64,000 bases of DNA from Corynebacterium liangguodongii. Lineage in GTDB: Bacteria; Actinomycetota; Actinomycetes; Mycobacteriales; Mycobacteriaceae. This document shows positions 32,579 to 44,030 of this stretch, piece after piece. The notes below the pieces were generated by a model, which ran no database searches, had not been told where the DNA came from, and was given only the letters and a program-made list of their open reading frames with translations. The translations under genes and the position numbers were made by a program. The DNA lies in contig NZ_CP026948.1 in NCBI RefSeq assembly GCF_003070865.1, positions 1,178,001 through 1,242,000 on the forward strand. The letters run 5' to 3'. Numbering within the stretch: the first letter of the stretch is position 1; each line of letters begins with the position of its first letter.

Positions 32579-33534
32579 AGCAGCGCCCCGACTGTCGGCC
32601 ACCCCAGCACGGCGTCGACGGACAGGGCGAGGAAGAGCACCGCGAGGTAGTTGTTGGACAGGATGAAAAGCTTCAGCGGCTTGACGTCCTCGCCGGCGAC
32701 GACCCCGCGGTGCAGGCGCGTGGCCATGACCAAAAACGCCGCGCCGGAGACCACGGCTGCGACGAGGTAGATCCAGGACGTCGCCGGCACGATGAGCAGC
32801 GAGGTGGCGACGGTGAGCCAGGAGTAGAACACGATCTGGCGGGTGGTCTCCTGCGCCGTGGCCACAACGGGCAGCATGGGCACGTTGACGCGGGCGTAGT
32901 CGTCTTTGTACTTCATCGCCAGCGCCCACGTGTGCGGCGGTGTCCAGAAGAAGATGATCATGAACAGCACCACCGCCTGCCACCACTGGTCGCTGGTGCC
33001 ATCGGTGACGTTATCGCGGACGGCGGCCCACCCGACGAGCACCGGCATGCACCCGGCCGCTCCGCCCCAGATGACGTTTTGCCAGGTCCTGCGCTTGAGC
33101 CACTTCGTGTAGACGTAGATGTAGAACCAGTTGGTCAGCACCACGAACCCTGCCGCGAGCCACGAGTGGCACAACAACCCGAGCCACATGACGGAGGCAG
33201 CGAGCAGCGCCCACGCGAAGAGCGCCGCGCGCGTCTTGGTCACGGTGTGGCGCACCAGGGGCCGGGCGCGCGTGCGGCCCATCTGCTGGTCGATGTCGTA
33301 GTCCGCGACCATGTTGAAGGTGTTGGCGGCGCCGGCGCCCATCCACCCGCCGAAGAGGGTTCCCAGGATGAGCCAGAGGTCGACTTCGCCGCGATCGGCC
33401 TGGAGCATGGCCGGGATGGCGGCGATGAGGAGAAGCTCAATGACCCTCGGCTTCGTCAGCGCGAAATAAGCCTTGATGGTCTCCACCGAAATAATCTCCT
33501 CCGCCGTCGCGTGCCCCCGCCCGGGGGCCTTCAT
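32575..33534 (-). CDS. ctaB: Protoheme IX farnesyltransferase (heme O synthase)
   Basis: The 319-residue UbiA-family membrane protein has the first Asp-rich motif with N74, D78 and D82 followed by MGRTRARPL, and the second in [13 protein letters not shown]. It adds farnesyl to heme B to form heme O, the substrate of CtaA. The frame extends upstream to 33807, but the MKAPGRG start gives the usual length. TACCAT lies 11 nt before the start. It is divergent from tkt. Confidence 0.95.
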   Translation of the reverse strand: MKAPGRGHATAEEIISVETIKAYFALTKPRVIELLLIAAIPAMLQADRGEVDLWLILGTLFGGWMGAGAANTFNMVADYDIDQQMGRTRARPLVRHTVTKTRAALFAWALLAASVMWLGLLCHSWLAAGFVVLTNWFYIYVYTKWLKRRTWQNVIWGGAAGCMPVLVGWAAVRDNVTDGTSDQWWQAVVLFMIIFFWTPPHTWALAMKYKDDYARVNVPMLPVVATAQETTRQIVFYSWLTVATSLLIVPATSWIYLVAAVVSGAAFLVMATRLHRGVVAGEDVKPLKLFILSNNYLAVLFLALSVDAVLGWPTVGALL

Positions 33535-33569
33535 ACCTTCGTATGATGGTAGCGGCCCCGGGGCACAGG

Positions 33570-33591
33570 GGACGAATTGAAGGACGAATTG
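33570..33591. repeat. Direct repeat in the ctaB-tkt spacer
   Basis: GGACGAATTG occurs twice (33570-33579 and 33582-33591), 12 bp apart, about one helix turn. It could be a regulator site for either divergent gene. The rest of the 217-bp spacer holds a TAGGCT (33656-33661), a possible tkt -10. Confidence 0.6.
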
Positions 33592-33751
33592 CGCGCGGCG
33601 GCCGCGCAGGCGCAGCATTGCCGCGGCGTCGCCGAACCACAGCCGTGAGAAACGATAGGCTAGGTGCCACTGCGCGCGCAGTCGACGCGGCCGCGCGCGC
33701 CAAAGAAATACACCAGAGAAGTACCCAGCGAACATACAAGCGAGGACGATA

Positions 33752-35911
33752 GTGACCAACTCGAACGAGGCCCCCAGCGCGGCCCCCAGCCCGGCGCAGC
33801 AGGCCACGCTGCCCGCCGAGCTTCAAGCCATGACCGTGCGCAACTACCCGGCGGACTGGACCGATGTGGATACGAGGGCCGTCGATACGGTTCGCGTGCT
33901 CGCCGCCGACGCCGTGGAGAAGTGCGGCTCCGGCCACCCCGGTACCGCCATGTCGCTCGCGCCGCTGGCCTACACGCTCTACCAGAGGGTGATGAACATC
34001 GACCCGGCCGACCCCCACTGGGTGGGGCGCGACCGCTTCGTGCTCTCCAACGGGCACTCCTCGCTCACCCAGTACATCCAGCTCTACCTCGGTGGCCTCG
34101 GCCTCGAGCTCGACGACCTCAAGTCGCTGCGCACCTGGGGCTCTAAGACCCCGGGCCACCCGGAGTACAACCACACCAAGCACGTCGAAATCACCACCGG
34201 CCCGCTCGGCCAGGGTCTTGCCTCGGCCGTCGGCATGGCCATGGCGGCGCGGCGCGAGCGCGGCCTGTTCGACCCGGACGCTCCGGCCGGGCAGTCCCCC
34301 TTCGACCACTTCATCTACGTCATCGCGGGCGACGGCTGCCTCCAGGAGGGCGTGACCGCGGAGGCGTCTTCCCTGGCGGGTACCCAGCAGCTGGGCAACC
34401 TCATCTTGTTCTGGGACGACAACCGCATCTCCATCGAAGACGACACGCGCATCGCGTTTACCGAGGACGTGATGAAGCGCTACGAGGCCTACGGCTGGCA
34501 GACGCTCACGGTGGAATCCGGCGAGGATGTCGTCGCCATCGAGGCCGCCGTGGCCGAGGCGAAGGCCGAGACGGCTCGCCCGAGCATCATCCGGGTGAAA
34601 ACCGTGATCGGCTACCCGGCCCCCAACCTGCAAAACACCGGGGCCGTCCACGGCGCCGCGCTCGGTGGAGAGGAGATCGCGCTGGTCAAGCAGGCCCTCG
34701 GGTTCGATCCTGAGGTCTCTTTCCCCGTCGAGCCCGAGGTCATCGAGCACACCCGCAAGCTCGGTGAGCGCGCCGCCGCCAAGCGGGCGGAGTGGGACAG
34801 AAGGTTTAGCGCGTGGGCCGAGGCCAACCCGGAGCGCGCCGAGCTTCTCCGCCGCCTCACCGCCCGCGAGCTGCCTGAGAACTGGAGCGCGGAGATGCCC
34901 ACCTGGGACGCCGACCCGAAGGGTGTGGCGACCCGCAAGGCGTCCGAGGCGGCGATCCAGGCCGCCGCGGCCGCGCTGCCGGAGCTTTGGGGCGGCTCGG
35001 CCGACCTCGCCGGCTCGAACAACACCTTGATCAAGGGCGCGAACTCGTTCGGCCCGAACGCGATCACGACGGGGAAGTTCACCGCCGAGCCCTACGGGCG
35101 CAACCTGCACTTCGGCATCCGCGAACACGCGATGGGCGCGATCATGAACGGCATCGCCCTGCACGGCGGCACCCGCGTCTACGGCGGCACCTTCCTCATC
35201 TTCTCGGAGTACCTCTACCCCGCGATCCGCGTCGCCGCTCTCTCCGGCATCGACGGCTACTACGTCTTCACCCACGACTCGATTGGCCTGGGCGAGGACG
35301 GCCCGACCCACCAGCCGGTGGAGACGCTCGCCGCGCTGCGCGCCATCCCCGACCTCGCGGTGATCCGCCCGGCCGACGCTAACGAGACCTCCGCCGCGTG
35401 GAAGGCCGCGCTCGAGGCCAAGGAGCAGCCGAAGGCGCTGGCCTTGACCCGCCAGAACGTCCCCGTGCTGGAAGGCACCAGGGAGAAGGCCTTCGACGGC
35501 GTGGCCCGCGGCGCCTACGTACTTGTCGAGGGCTCGAAGCCGACCCCGGATGTCATCCTCATCGGCACCGGCTCCGAGGTGCAGCTCGCGGTGGAAGCGG
35601 CGCAAACGCTCGAGGCCGAGGGCACAGCCGCCCGCGTCGTGTCCATGCCGTCGATGGAGTGGTTCCTCGAGCAGGAAGACTCCTACGTCGAATCCGTTGT
35701 GCCGCGCGCGGTGGAGGCACGCGTGAGCGTCGAGGCGGGCATCGCCATGCCCTGGTACCGCTTCCTCGGCGCCCACGGCCGCGCCGTCTCGCTCGAGCAC
35801 TTCGGCGCCTCCGCCCCCGGCGCCGAGCTCTTCGAGCGCTTCGGCATCACCGCCGAGGCGGTCGCCGAGGCCGCGCGCGCATCCATCGCCAGCGCACGCA
35901 CGAGCAACTAG
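33752..35911 (+). CDS. tkt: Transketolase
   Basis: The 719-residue TPP enzyme moves two-carbon units in the pentose phosphate pathway. Visible motifs: [13 protein letters not shown] (59-71), the TPP motif [13 protein letters not shown] ending in the DDN after about 30 residues, and [15 protein letters not shown] in the pyrimidine domain. Start GTG with GAGGA 5 nt upstream. The N-terminus is about 20 residues longer than in many homologues. First gene of tkt-tal-zwf-opcA-pgl. Confidence 0.97.
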   Translation: MTNSNEAPSAAPSPAQQATLPAELQAMTVRNYPADWTDVDTRAVDTVRVLAADAVEKCGSGHPGTAMSLAPLAYTLYQRVMNIDPADPHWVGRDRFVLSNGHSSLTQYIQLYLGGLGLELDDLKSLRTWGSKTPGHPEYNHTKHVEITTGPLGQGLASAVGMAMAARRERGLFDPDAPAGQSPFDHFIYVIAGDGCLQEGVTAEASSLAGTQQLGNLILFWDDNRISIEDDTRIAFTEDVMKRYEAYGWQTLTVESGEDVVAIEAAVAEAKAETARPSIIRVKTVIGYPAPNLQNTGAVHGAALGGEEIALVKQALGFDPEVSFPVEPEVIEHTRKLGERAAAKRAEWDRRFSAWAEANPERAELLRRLTARELPENWSAEMPTWDADPKGVATRKASEAAIQAAAAALPELWGGSADLAGSNNTLIKGANSFGPNAITTGKFTAEPYGRNLHFGIREHAMGAIMNGIALHGGTRVYGGTFLIFSEYLYPAIRVAALSGIDGYYVFTHDSIGLGEDGPTHQPVETLAALRAIPDLAVIRPADANETSAAWKAALEAKEQPKALALTRQNVPVLEGTREKAFDGVARGAYVLVEGSKPTPDVILIGTGSEVQLAVEAAQTLEAEGTAARVVSMPSMEWFLEQEDSYVESVVPRAVEARVSVEAGIAMPWYRFLGAHGRAVSLEHFGASAPGAELFERFGITAEAVAEAARASIASARTSN

Positions 35912-35939
35912 CACACCACACACTAAGGACCACGCAACC

Positions 35940-37028
35940 ATGAGCATCATTGACCAACTCTTCGACATCGGCACCTCCACGTGGCTCGACGACCTGTCGC
36001 GGGACCGGATCACGTCGGGCAACCTGGGCGAGATCAAGGCGTCGAAAAGCATTAAGGGCGTGACCACAAACCCCGCGATCTTTGCCAAGGCCATGTCCGC
36101 GGGCACCGCCTACGACGCGCAGCTCGCCGAGCTCAAGGCCGCGCGTAGCGACGTCGATACCGCCGTCTACGCCATGAGCGTGAAAGACGTGCAGGACGCC
36201 TGCGACCTCTTCGCCGACGTCTTCGCGGCCACCGACGGGCGCGACGGCCGCGTCTCCATCGAGGTCGACCCGCGCTACGCCGCCGACGAGGCCCGCACCG
36301 TCGCGCACGCCGCGGAGCTGGCGCGCCTTGTCGATCGCCCCAACGTCATGATCAAGATTCCGGCCACGGACGAATCGCTGCCCGCCATTACGGCAACGCT
36401 GGCGGCCGGGATCTCCGTCAACGTCACGCTCATCTTCTCCGTCGGTCGCTACCGCCAAGTCATCGACGCCTACCGGGAGGGCCTGCGCCAGGCCGCGGCG
36501 AACGGGCACGACGTCTCCGCGATCCACTCGGTCGCCTCCTTCTTCGTCTCCCGGATGGATACCGAGGTAGACAACCGCCTGGAGACCATCGGTACCGACG
36601 AGGCGCTCGCGCTGCGCGGCCAGGCCGGAATCGCCAACGCGCGGCTGGCCTACCAGCTCTTCCTCGACGAGTTCTCCGATCCGGCCGCCCTGCCCGCGGG
36701 GGCCAATAAGCAGCGCCCGCTCTGGGCGTCGACCGGGGTGAAAAACCCGGCCTACCCGGCGGACATGTACGTCACCGAGCTCGCCGGGCCCGATACCGTC
36801 AACACCATGCCGGAGGCCACCCTCGACGCCGTCATCGAGGCCGGGGAGCTCAAGGGCGACACGCTCACGGGCACCGCCGAGGACGCGCAGGCCGTCTTCG
36901 CGCGTCTCGCCGCCGTCGGCATCGACATCGATGACGTCGTCTCCGTGCTCGAGCGCGAGGGCGTGGAGAAGTTCGTCGACGCCTGGCAGGACCTGCTCGA
37001 CTCGATGTCTGCCAACCTCGCCGACTAG
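35940..37028 (+). CDS. tal: Transaldolase
   Basis: The 362-residue enzyme has the Schiff-base lysine in NVMIKIPAT (about residue 139), followed by GISVNVTLIFSVGRY. Together with transketolase it links the pentose phosphate pathway to glycolysis. It lies 28 bp after tkt. Confidence 0.97.
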   Translation: MSIIDQLFDIGTSTWLDDLSRDRITSGNLGEIKASKSIKGVTTNPAIFAKAMSAGTAYDAQLAELKAARSDVDTAVYAMSVKDVQDACDLFADVFAATDGRDGRVSIEVDPRYAADEARTVAHAAELARLVDRPNVMIKIPATDESLPAITATLAAGISVNVTLIFSVGRYRQVIDAYREGLRQAAANGHDVSAIHSVASFFVSRMDTEVDNRLETIGTDEALALRGQAGIANARLAYQLFLDEFSDPAALPAGANKQRPLWASTGVKNPAYPADMYVTELAGPDTVNTMPEATLDAVIEAGELKGDTLTGTAEDAQAVFARLAAVGIDIDDVVSVLEREGVEKFVDAWQDLLDSMSANLAD

Positions 37029-37055
37029 CGCGCCGGCGCATTCGCGGGATCCTCA

Positions 37056-37080
37056 TACCCTGTCGCCCGGCGGCAGGGTA
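37056..37080 (+). terminator. Hairpin between tal and zwf
   Basis: TACCCTGTCGCC pairs with GGCGGCAGGGTA with one G-U pair. No long T tract follows, so it may attenuate rather than stop transcription into zwf. Confidence 0.5.
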
Positions 37081-37133
37081 AATTTGAACGAACAACCAAA
37101 ATCGTCCCTTACTACCATTCGAGGTGAACATTC

Positions 37134-38669
37134 GTGACGGAAGACGCCGCGTGGGTCAACCCCCTGCGCCAACCCGACGACAAGCGCCTGCCCCGGATCG
37201 CCGGCCCCTCCGGCATGGTGATCTTCGGCGTCACCGGCGACCTCGCGCGCCGCAAGCTCCTGCCCGCCGTCTACGACCTCGCCAACCGTGGCCTCCTGCC
37301 GGCCGGTTTCACCCTCGTGGGTTTCGGCCGCCGGGAGTGGTCGAAGCGAGACTTCGAGGACTACGTGCGCAGCGCGATCGAGAAATCCTCGCGCACGACG
37401 TTTAACGAAAACGTCTGGAACCGGCTTGCCGAGGGCATGCACTTCGTCACCGGTGCCTTCGACGACGACGAGGCATTCGAGCGGCTCGCCGAGCTGCTGG
37501 CGCAGATGGACGCCGACCGCGGCACCGGCGGCAACTGGGCGTTCTACCTCTCCGTCCCGCCGGAGTACTTCTCCGACGTCGTCCACCAGCTCGACCGCTG
37601 CCACATGGCGCAGCCGAAGGGCAACCAGTGGCGCCGGGTCATCATCGAAAAGCCCTTCGGCCACGACCTCTCCTCCGCCCGCGAGCTCAACGACGTGGTC
37701 AACCAGGTCTTTCCCGAGCGCGCCGTCTTCCGCATCGACCACTACCTGGGCAAGGAGACGGTGCAAAACATCCTGGCCCTGCGCTTTGCCAACCAGATGT
37801 TCGAGCCGGTGTGGAACTCCAACTACATCGACCACGTGCAGATCACGATGGCGGAAGACATCGGGCTGGGCGGACGCGCGGGCTACTACGACGGCATCGG
37901 CGCGGCCCGCGACGTGATTCAAAACCACCTCATCCAGCTCCTGGCGCTCGTGGCCATGGAAGAGCCGACCTCGTTCTCTCCGCGCCGCCTGCGCGCCGAG
38001 AAGCTCAAGGTGCTGCGCGCCACCACCCCGGTCGAGCCTTTCGATCTCACCACCGCGCGCGGCCAATACGCCGCCGGGTGGCAGGGCTCCGAGAAGGTCA
38101 TCGGCCTGCGGGAGGAGGAGGGGTTCGACCCGAACTCCTCGACCGAGACCTATGCTGCGTGTACGCTGCAGATCAACTCGCGCCGCTGGGCCGGGGTGCC
38201 CTTCTACCTGCGCACGGGCAAGCGCCTCGGCCGGCGTGTCACCGAGATCGCGCTCGTGTTCAAGCGCCCGCCGTTTCAGCCTTTTGCGAAGGGCCAGACC
38301 GACCTGCTCACGGCGAACGCCGTGGTCCTGCGCATCCAGCCCGACGAGGGTGTGCTCATGCGCTTCGGCTCGAAGGTGCCGGGCTCGACCATGGAGGTGC
38401 GCGACGTCAATATGGACTTCTCCTATTCCGAGGCGTTTACCGAAGAATCGCCGGAGGCCTACGAGCGCCTCATCCTCGACGCGCTGCTCGACGAGTCGGG
38501 CCTCTTCCCCACCAACGAGGAAGTGGAGCGCAGCTGGGAAATCCTCGACCCGATCTTGGAGCACTGGGCGGCGAGCGGACGCCCCGACGAGTACCCTGCG
38601 GGCACCTGGGGGCCGGCCTCCGCCGACGCCATGCTCGAGCGCACCGGACGCCACTGGCGCCGGCCCTAG
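37134..38669 (+). CDS. zwf: Glucose-6-phosphate dehydrogenase
   Basis: The 511-residue enzyme has the NADP motif GVTGDLARR (32-40) and the active-site signature RIDHYLGKE (200-208) with its substrate Lys and His. It makes NADPH and 6-phosphogluconolactone and works with OpcA. Start GTG with GAGGTGA upstream. The stop codon lies in an exact 12-bp tandem duplication. Confidence 0.98.
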   Translation: MTEDAAWVNPLRQPDDKRLPRIAGPSGMVIFGVTGDLARRKLLPAVYDLANRGLLPAGFTLVGFGRREWSKRDFEDYVRSAIEKSSRTTFNENVWNRLAEGMHFVTGAFDDDEAFERLAELLAQMDADRGTGGNWAFYLSVPPEYFSDVVHQLDRCHMAQPKGNQWRRVIIEKPFGHDLSSARELNDVVNQVFPERAVFRIDHYLGKETVQNILALRFANQMFEPVWNSNYIDHVQITMAEDIGLGGRAGYYDGIGAARDVIQNHLIQLLALVAMEEPTSFSPRRLRAEKLKVLRATTPVEPFDLTTARGQYAAGWQGSEKVIGLREEEGFDPNSSTETYAACTLQINSRRWAGVPFYLRTGKRLGRRVTEIALVFKRPPFQPFAKGQTDLLTANAVVLRIQPDEGVLMRFGSKVPGSTMEVRDVNMDFSYSEAFTEESPEAYERLILDALLDESGLFPTNEEVERSWEILDPILEHWAASGRPDEYPAGTWGPASADAMLERTGRHWRRP

Positions 38670-38683
38670 CTCCGGCCCTAGCT
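38660..38683 (+). repeat. 12-bp tandem duplication containing the zwf stop codon
   Basis: CCGGCCCTAGCT occurs twice without a mismatch. The second copy supplies a second in-frame TAG four codons later. Confidence 0.95.
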
Positions 38684-38733
38684 AAGGCACCGCGCCACCC
38701 CGCCCGCCCCACGATGTGAAAGAGACCCCGCAG

Positions 38734-39666
38734 ATGATTATCCCCCTGCCCAACACCTCGACGCGCGAGATTTCCGCGACGCTGCTCGACGCGCACGACA
38801 ACTACTCCCTGGCAACGGGTCGCGTGCTCACCCTCATCGTCGTCGCTGCCGCCTCGGACGACGTCGACTCCATCCTCGTCTCCGTGCGCGACGCGACGCA
38901 GGAGCACCCCGCCCGCGTGCTCGTCATGCTGCTTGGGGACCCAGCGGCGCCGACCACCCTCGACGCCGAGTGCATCCTCACCGCCGACGCCGGGGCCTCC
39001 GAGATGGTGGTGATGCACCTCGGCGGAGAGCTCACGGCCAACCTCGATGCCGTGGTGACCCCGTTGATCCTGCCCGATACGCCGATCGCCGCGTGGTGGC
39101 CCACCACCGCCCCGGCCTGCCCGGCGCAAGCGCCCCTGGGCAACATCGCCCAGCGGCGCATCACCAACGCGCGGCGCAACGTCTCCGGCAACGCGCTTCT
39201 GCGCCTGTCCAACGGGTATACGCCGGGCGATTCGGACATGATGTGGTCGCGGATTACGCCGTGGCGCGGCATCGTCGCCTCGGCGTCCGACCGGCACCAG
39301 GGCGAGGACATCACGGCGGTGACGATCTCCGGGCCGGTGGATAACCCGAGCGTGGACATCGCGGCCGGGTGGCTGGCCAGCAGCCTCGGGGTGGACGTGA
39401 CGCGTTGCCCCGCACCGCCGACCTCCGAGATCATCGAGAACGTCCCGATCACGGAGCTGCGGCTGTGCTACGAGCGCGGCGACATCGTCGTCTCTGTTAT
39501 CGACGAGCACACCGTGCGCGTCTCGGTTCCCGGCAGCCCGGATTCCTATGTGGCCATGACGGCGCGCACGGATGCGGAGTGCCTGGCCGAGGAGCTGCGC
39601 CACCTCGATCCCGATACCGCGTACTCGCGCGCGCTGCAGGGCCTGTCCCACGTGAAGGAGAGCTAG
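38734..39666 (+). CDS. opcA: OpcA, glucose-6-phosphate dehydrogenase assembly protein
   Basis: The 310-residue protein matches actinobacterial OpcA, needed for full Zwf activity. Conserved blocks are GRVLTLIVV, DAGASEMVVMHLGG, VTPLILPDTPIAAWWP and MWSRITPWRG. MIIPLPNTST at 38734 aligns with C. glutamicum OpcA, better than the in-frame GTG at 38716. Confidence 0.96.
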   Translation: MIIPLPNTSTREISATLLDAHDNYSLATGRVLTLIVVAAASDDVDSILVSVRDATQEHPARVLVMLLGDPAAPTTLDAECILTADAGASEMVVMHLGGELTANLDAVVTPLILPDTPIAAWWPTTAPACPAQAPLGNIAQRRITNARRNVSGNALLRLSNGYTPGDSDMMWSRITPWRGIVASASDRHQGEDITAVTISGPVDNPSVDIAAGWLASSLGVDVTRCPAPPTSEIIENVPITELRLCYERGDIVVSVIDEHTVRVSVPGSPDSYVAMTARTDAECLAEELRHLDPDTAYSRALQGLSHVKES

Positions 39667-39667
39667 C

Positions 39668-40393
39668 ATGGTCGCCGTGTCGCGCCACAGCGAGCTTGGC
39701 TCGCTTATCGACGCCGCATCCGCTCGCTTCACCGAGCTCGTCGGCGCCATCCAGTCCGACCCGTCCGGCGGGGTCGGGGGCGACGGTTGCGCACGCGTCG
39801 TTGTCACCGGGGGCACCGCGGGCATTCGCTTCTTGGCCGCGCTGAGGGGTGCCCCGATCGACTTCGCCCGGCTCCACGTGTTCTTCGGCGACGAGCGCAA
39901 CGTCCCGGTCTCCCACCCGGACTCCAATGAGGGGCAGGCCCGCGAGGCCCTGCTCGATCACGTGGGCATACCGGAGGCAAACATCCACGGATACGGCCTC
40001 GACGGGTCGGATATGGCCGCCGCGGTGCGGCGCTACGACGAGGTGCTCGCCCGGTTCGCGCCCGACGGGTTCGACCTCCACCTGCTCGGGATGGGCGGCG
40101 AGGGGCACGTCAATTCCCTCTTCCCGCACACGCCCCAGGTGCGCGAGTCGGAGCGCCTCGTCGTGGCGGTGACGGATTCGCCTAAGCCCCCGGCCGAGCG
40201 CGCCACGCTGACGCTTCCGGCCGTGGCGCGCGCGGAGCGTGTGTGGTTGCTGGTCTCCGGCGCGGAGAAGGCCGAGGCGGCGGGCCACGTGGCCCGCGGC
40301 GCCGATCCGGTCGAGTGGCCGGCGGCGGGCGCGGTGGGCCGGGCGGAGACGGTGTTGTTCGTCAGCGAGGACGCGGCGAGCGCGATCGGGTAG
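39668..40393 (+). CDS. pgl: 6-Phosphogluconolactonase
   Basis: The 241-residue enzyme has the NagB/DevB-type motifs VVTGGTAGIRFLAAL, FFGDERNVPVSHPDSN and LLGMGGEGHVNSLFP. It hydrolyses the Zwf product. It starts one base after the opcA stop. Its TAG is the first part of a 10-bp hairpin. Confidence 0.95.
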   Translation: MVAVSRHSELGSLIDAASARFTELVGAIQSDPSGGVGGDGCARVVVTGGTAGIRFLAALRGAPIDFARLHVFFGDERNVPVSHPDSNEGQAREALLDHVGIPEANIHGYGLDGSDMAAAVRRYDEVLARFAPDGFDLHLLGMGGEGHVNSLFPHTPQVRESERLVVAVTDSPKPPAERATLTLPAVARAERVWLLVSGAEKAEAAGHVARGADPVEWPAAGAVGRAETVLFVSEDAASAIG

Positions 40394-40416
40394 TCCGGCG
40401 GTAGCTCGCCGGACTA
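40391..40416. terminator. Hairpin between convergent pgl and secG
   Basis: TAGTCCGGCG and CGCCGGACTA pair perfectly over a 6-nt loop GTAGCT. The left arm includes the pgl stop codon. It is symmetrical and may end transcription from both sides, though T tracts are missing. Confidence 0.65.
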
Positions 40417-40426
40417 GCGCGCGCCG

Positions 40427-40663
40427 CTAGGCCGCGAAGGACTGCGCGATGTTGAGCCCGAGGATGCAGGTGATCCAGATCAGGGCGATGACGATGGTGT
40501 AGCGGGTGAGGTTGCGCTCCACGATCGTCGAGCCCGAGAGGTTCGCCTGGACCCCGCCGCCGAACAGGCTCGACAGGCCGCCGCCCTTGCCCCGGTGGAG
40601 CAGGATGAAGACGGTGAGCAGGACGGCGGTGATGACCAGCGTGATCTGGAGAGCCACAATCAT
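40427..40663 (-). CDS. secG: Protein-export membrane protein SecG
   Basis: The 78-residue protein has two membrane segments (about 2-20 and 53-73) and the conserved loop HRGKGGGLSSLFGGG. It is part of the SecYEG translocon. TAATGT lies 7 nt before the start, so translation may be leaderless. Confidence 0.96.
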   Translation of the reverse strand: MIVALQITLVITAVLLTVFILLHRGKGGGLSSLFGGGVQANLSGSTIVERNLTRYTIVIALIWITCILGLNIAQSFAA

Positions 40664-40670
40664 GGCCTAC

Positions 40671-40676
40671 ACATTA
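40671..40676 (-). promoter_or_regulatory. -10 box, predicted leaderless promoter of secG
   Basis: TAATGT on the minus strand, 7 nt before ATG 40663, inside the 45-bp gap after tpiA. Confidence 0.5.
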
Positions 40677-40708
40677 CACGACCGCCACCGGCTCCCCGCG
40701 CACGCCCG

Positions 40709-41491
40709 CTACCGCACGGCGTTTGCGGCCGCGGCGGCGAGTCTGGCAAACTCTTGGCCGTCGAGCGAGGCCCCGCCCACGAGCCCCCCGTCGACGTCGG
40801 GTTCGGCGACGACCTCGCCAATCGTCTCGACCTTGACGGAGCCGCCGTAGAGGATGCGGATGGACTCGGCCGTGGCGTCGTCAGCAAGCTCGCGGATGAC
40901 CCCGCGAATCGCCTGGCAGACCTCCTGCGCGTCTGCCGCGGAGGCGGTCTTGCCGGTGCCGATCGCCCAGACAGGCTCGTAGGCGATGACGGTCTTCGCC
41001 AGGTCGGCCGCGCTCAGCCCGGCCAGCGAGGCGCGGGTCTGCTCGGTGACGAATGCGACGTGGCTACCGGCGTCGCGGACCGCCTCGGGCTCACCGACGC
41101 ACACGATCGGGCTGATGCCGTGCGCGAGCGCCTTGGCCGCCTTGGCCGCGACGAGCTCGTCGGTTTCGCCGTGATCAGCGCGGCGCTCGGAGTGCCCGAC
41201 GATGACCCAGGTGCAGCCCAGCTTGGCCAGCATGCTCGCCGAGATGTCCCCGGTGTGCGCGCCGTTATCGTGTTGGGAGAGGTCCTGGGCGCCGTAGGTG
41301 ATGGAGAGCTTGTCGCCGTCGACAAGCGTCTGAATCGAGCGCAGGTCCGTAAACGGTACCGTCAGCGCGATGTCGACGTATTCGTAGCCGTCCTTCGGAA
41401 AGGCGAACGCGAGCTTCTGCGCGCTCGAGAGAGCCTCGAGGTGGTCGAGGTTCATCTTCCAGTTGCCGGCGATAAGTGGTTTGCGTGCCAT
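40709..41491 (-). CDS. tpiA: Triose-phosphate isomerase
   Basis: The 260-residue TIM barrel has N10/K12 (AGNWKMN), the catalytic His in VGHSERR and the catalytic Glu in [18 protein letters not shown] lies 5 nt before the ATG. It follows pgk by 18 bp. Confidence 0.98.
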   Translation of the reverse strand: MARKPLIAGNWKMNLDHLEALSSAQKLAFAFPKDGYEYVDIALTVPFTDLRSIQTLVDGDKLSITYGAQDLSQHDNGAHTGDISASMLAKLGCTWVIVGHSERRADHGETDELVAAKAAKALAHGISPIVCVGEPEAVRDAGSHVAFVTEQTRASLAGLSAADLAKTVIAYEPVWAIGTGKTASAADAQEVCQAIRGVIRELADDATAESIRILYGGSVKVETIGEVVAEPDVDGGLVGGASLDGQEFARLAAAAANAVR

Positions 41492-41509
41492 CGGTGCTCC
41501 TCCCCCGCC

Positions 41510-42727
41510 CTACTCGCTGACCGCGCTCACGCCGGGCAGGTCCTTGCCCTCGATGAGCTCGAGGGAGGCGCCGCCGCCGGTCGAGATGTGGCTAAAGCCG
41601 TCCTCGTCGAGGCCGAGCATGCGTACCGACGCCGCCGAGTCGCCGCCGCCGACGACCGTGAAGCTGCCGTTGTCCCGGGTCGCCTCAATCATCGCGGTCG
41701 CGACGGCCTTGGTGCCATCGGCGAAGTTCGGGAACTCGAACACGCCCATCGGGCCGTTCCAGAAGACCGTCTTGGCACCCTTGACCGCCTCCGCGTACGT
41801 CTTCGCGGTCTCCGGGCCGATGTCGAGAGACATCCAGCCCTCGGGGATGTCGTCGAGCCCGACGATCTTCTTCTCCGCGCCCTTGTCAAACTCCGGGGCG
41901 ACGGCGAGGTCGACGGGGAGGACGAGCTTGTCCCCGTAGGTCTTAATAAGCTCCGCGCAGGTCTCCACCATGTCGTCTTGGAGCAGCGATTTCTGCACGT
42001 CGTGGCCCTGGGCGGCGAGGAAGGTGTAGCACATCCCGCCGCCGATGATGACCTTGTCGGCCTTCTCGGCGAGGGCCTGGATGACGCCGAGCTTGTCGGA
42101 GACCTTCGAGCCGCCGAGCACGACAACATACGGGTGTACCGGGGCGTCCTTGACGGCGCTTAAGGTCTCCACCTCCTTGGCCACGAGGTAGCCCGCGTAG
42201 GCCGGGAGCTTCTTAGCCACATCGAAGACGGAGGCCTGCTTGCGGTGGACAACACCGAAGCCGTCGGAGACGAAGGCGCCGTCATCGGCGGCGAGCGCGG
42301 CGAGCTCGGCGGCGAATTCGGCGCGCTCGGCGTCGTCCTTGGAGGTCTCCCTGGCGTCGAAACGCACGTTCTCGACGAGCAGGATCTCGCCTTCGGTCAG
42401 GCCGTTGGCGCGCTCGTGGGCGTCCTCGCCGGAGACGTCGGAGGCGAGCGGGACGAACTGGCCGAGGCGCTCGGAGAGCGCTTCGGCGACGGGCTTGAGG
42501 GAAAACTCCGGCTTGAACTCGCCCTTCGGACGGCCCAGGTGCGCGGTGACGATGACCTTGGCGCCTGCATCGAGCAGGGCCTTGAGCGTCGGGATGGAGG
42601 CATCGATGCGGCCCGGGTCTGTGATATTGCCCTCGTCATCGAGCGGGACGTTGAAATCGGAGCGGACGAGCACGTGGCGCCCGTCCACGCCCTCGGCGAG
42701 CAGATGGTCAATAGTCTTGAGTGCCAT
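41510..42727 (-). CDS. pgk: Phosphoglycerate kinase
   Basis: The 405-residue two-domain kinase has the [10 protein letters not shown] substrate motif (about 22-31), [10 protein letters not shown] and the C-terminal [13 protein letters not shown] nucleotide segment. It makes ATP in lower glycolysis. AAGGAG precedes the start. Confidence 0.98.
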   Translation of the reverse strand: MALKTIDHLLAEGVDGRHVLVRSDFNVPLDDEGNITDPGRIDASIPTLKALLDAGAKVIVTAHLGRPKGEFKPEFSLKPVAEALSERLGQFVPLASDVSGEDAHERANGLTEGEILLVENVRFDARETSKDDAERAEFAAELAALAADDGAFVSDGFGVVHRKQASVFDVAKKLPAYAGYLVAKEVETLSAVKDAPVHPYVVVLGGSKVSDKLGVIQALAEKADKVIIGGGMCYTFLAAQGHDVQKSLLQDDMVETCAELIKTYGDKLVLPVDLAVAPEFDKGAEKKIVGLDDIPEGWMSLDIGPETAKTYAEAVKGAKTVFWNGPMGVFEFPNFADGTKAVATAMIEATRDNGSFTVVGGGDSAASVRMLGLDEDGFSHISTGGGASLELIEGKDLPGVSAVSE

Positions 42728-42795
42728 GGGGGGGAAATCTCCTTGATAAATGGCCGGCGATCTTCGTTTTTCTTTCAGTGTAGTGAGAAACGCGA

Positions 42796-42832
42796 TCGCC
42801 CGGGCGCATCGCGCTTGGCGACGCCCGGGCGA
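42796..42832 (-). terminator. Hairpin between gapA and pgk
   Basis: TCGCCCGGGCG and CGCCCGGGCGA are perfect 11-bp complements around a 15-nt loop. In the minus-strand transcript a short T-rich TTTCTC follows. It may act as an attenuator or mRNA processing and stability element within the cluster. Confidence 0.55.
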
Positions 42833-42856
42833 GGCAGTTGTGGGTACCGAGCGGCG

Positions 42857-44002
<1,146 letters not shown>

Positions 44003-44030
44003 TCATACCCCAGCTGTCCCGGGTGCCCCG

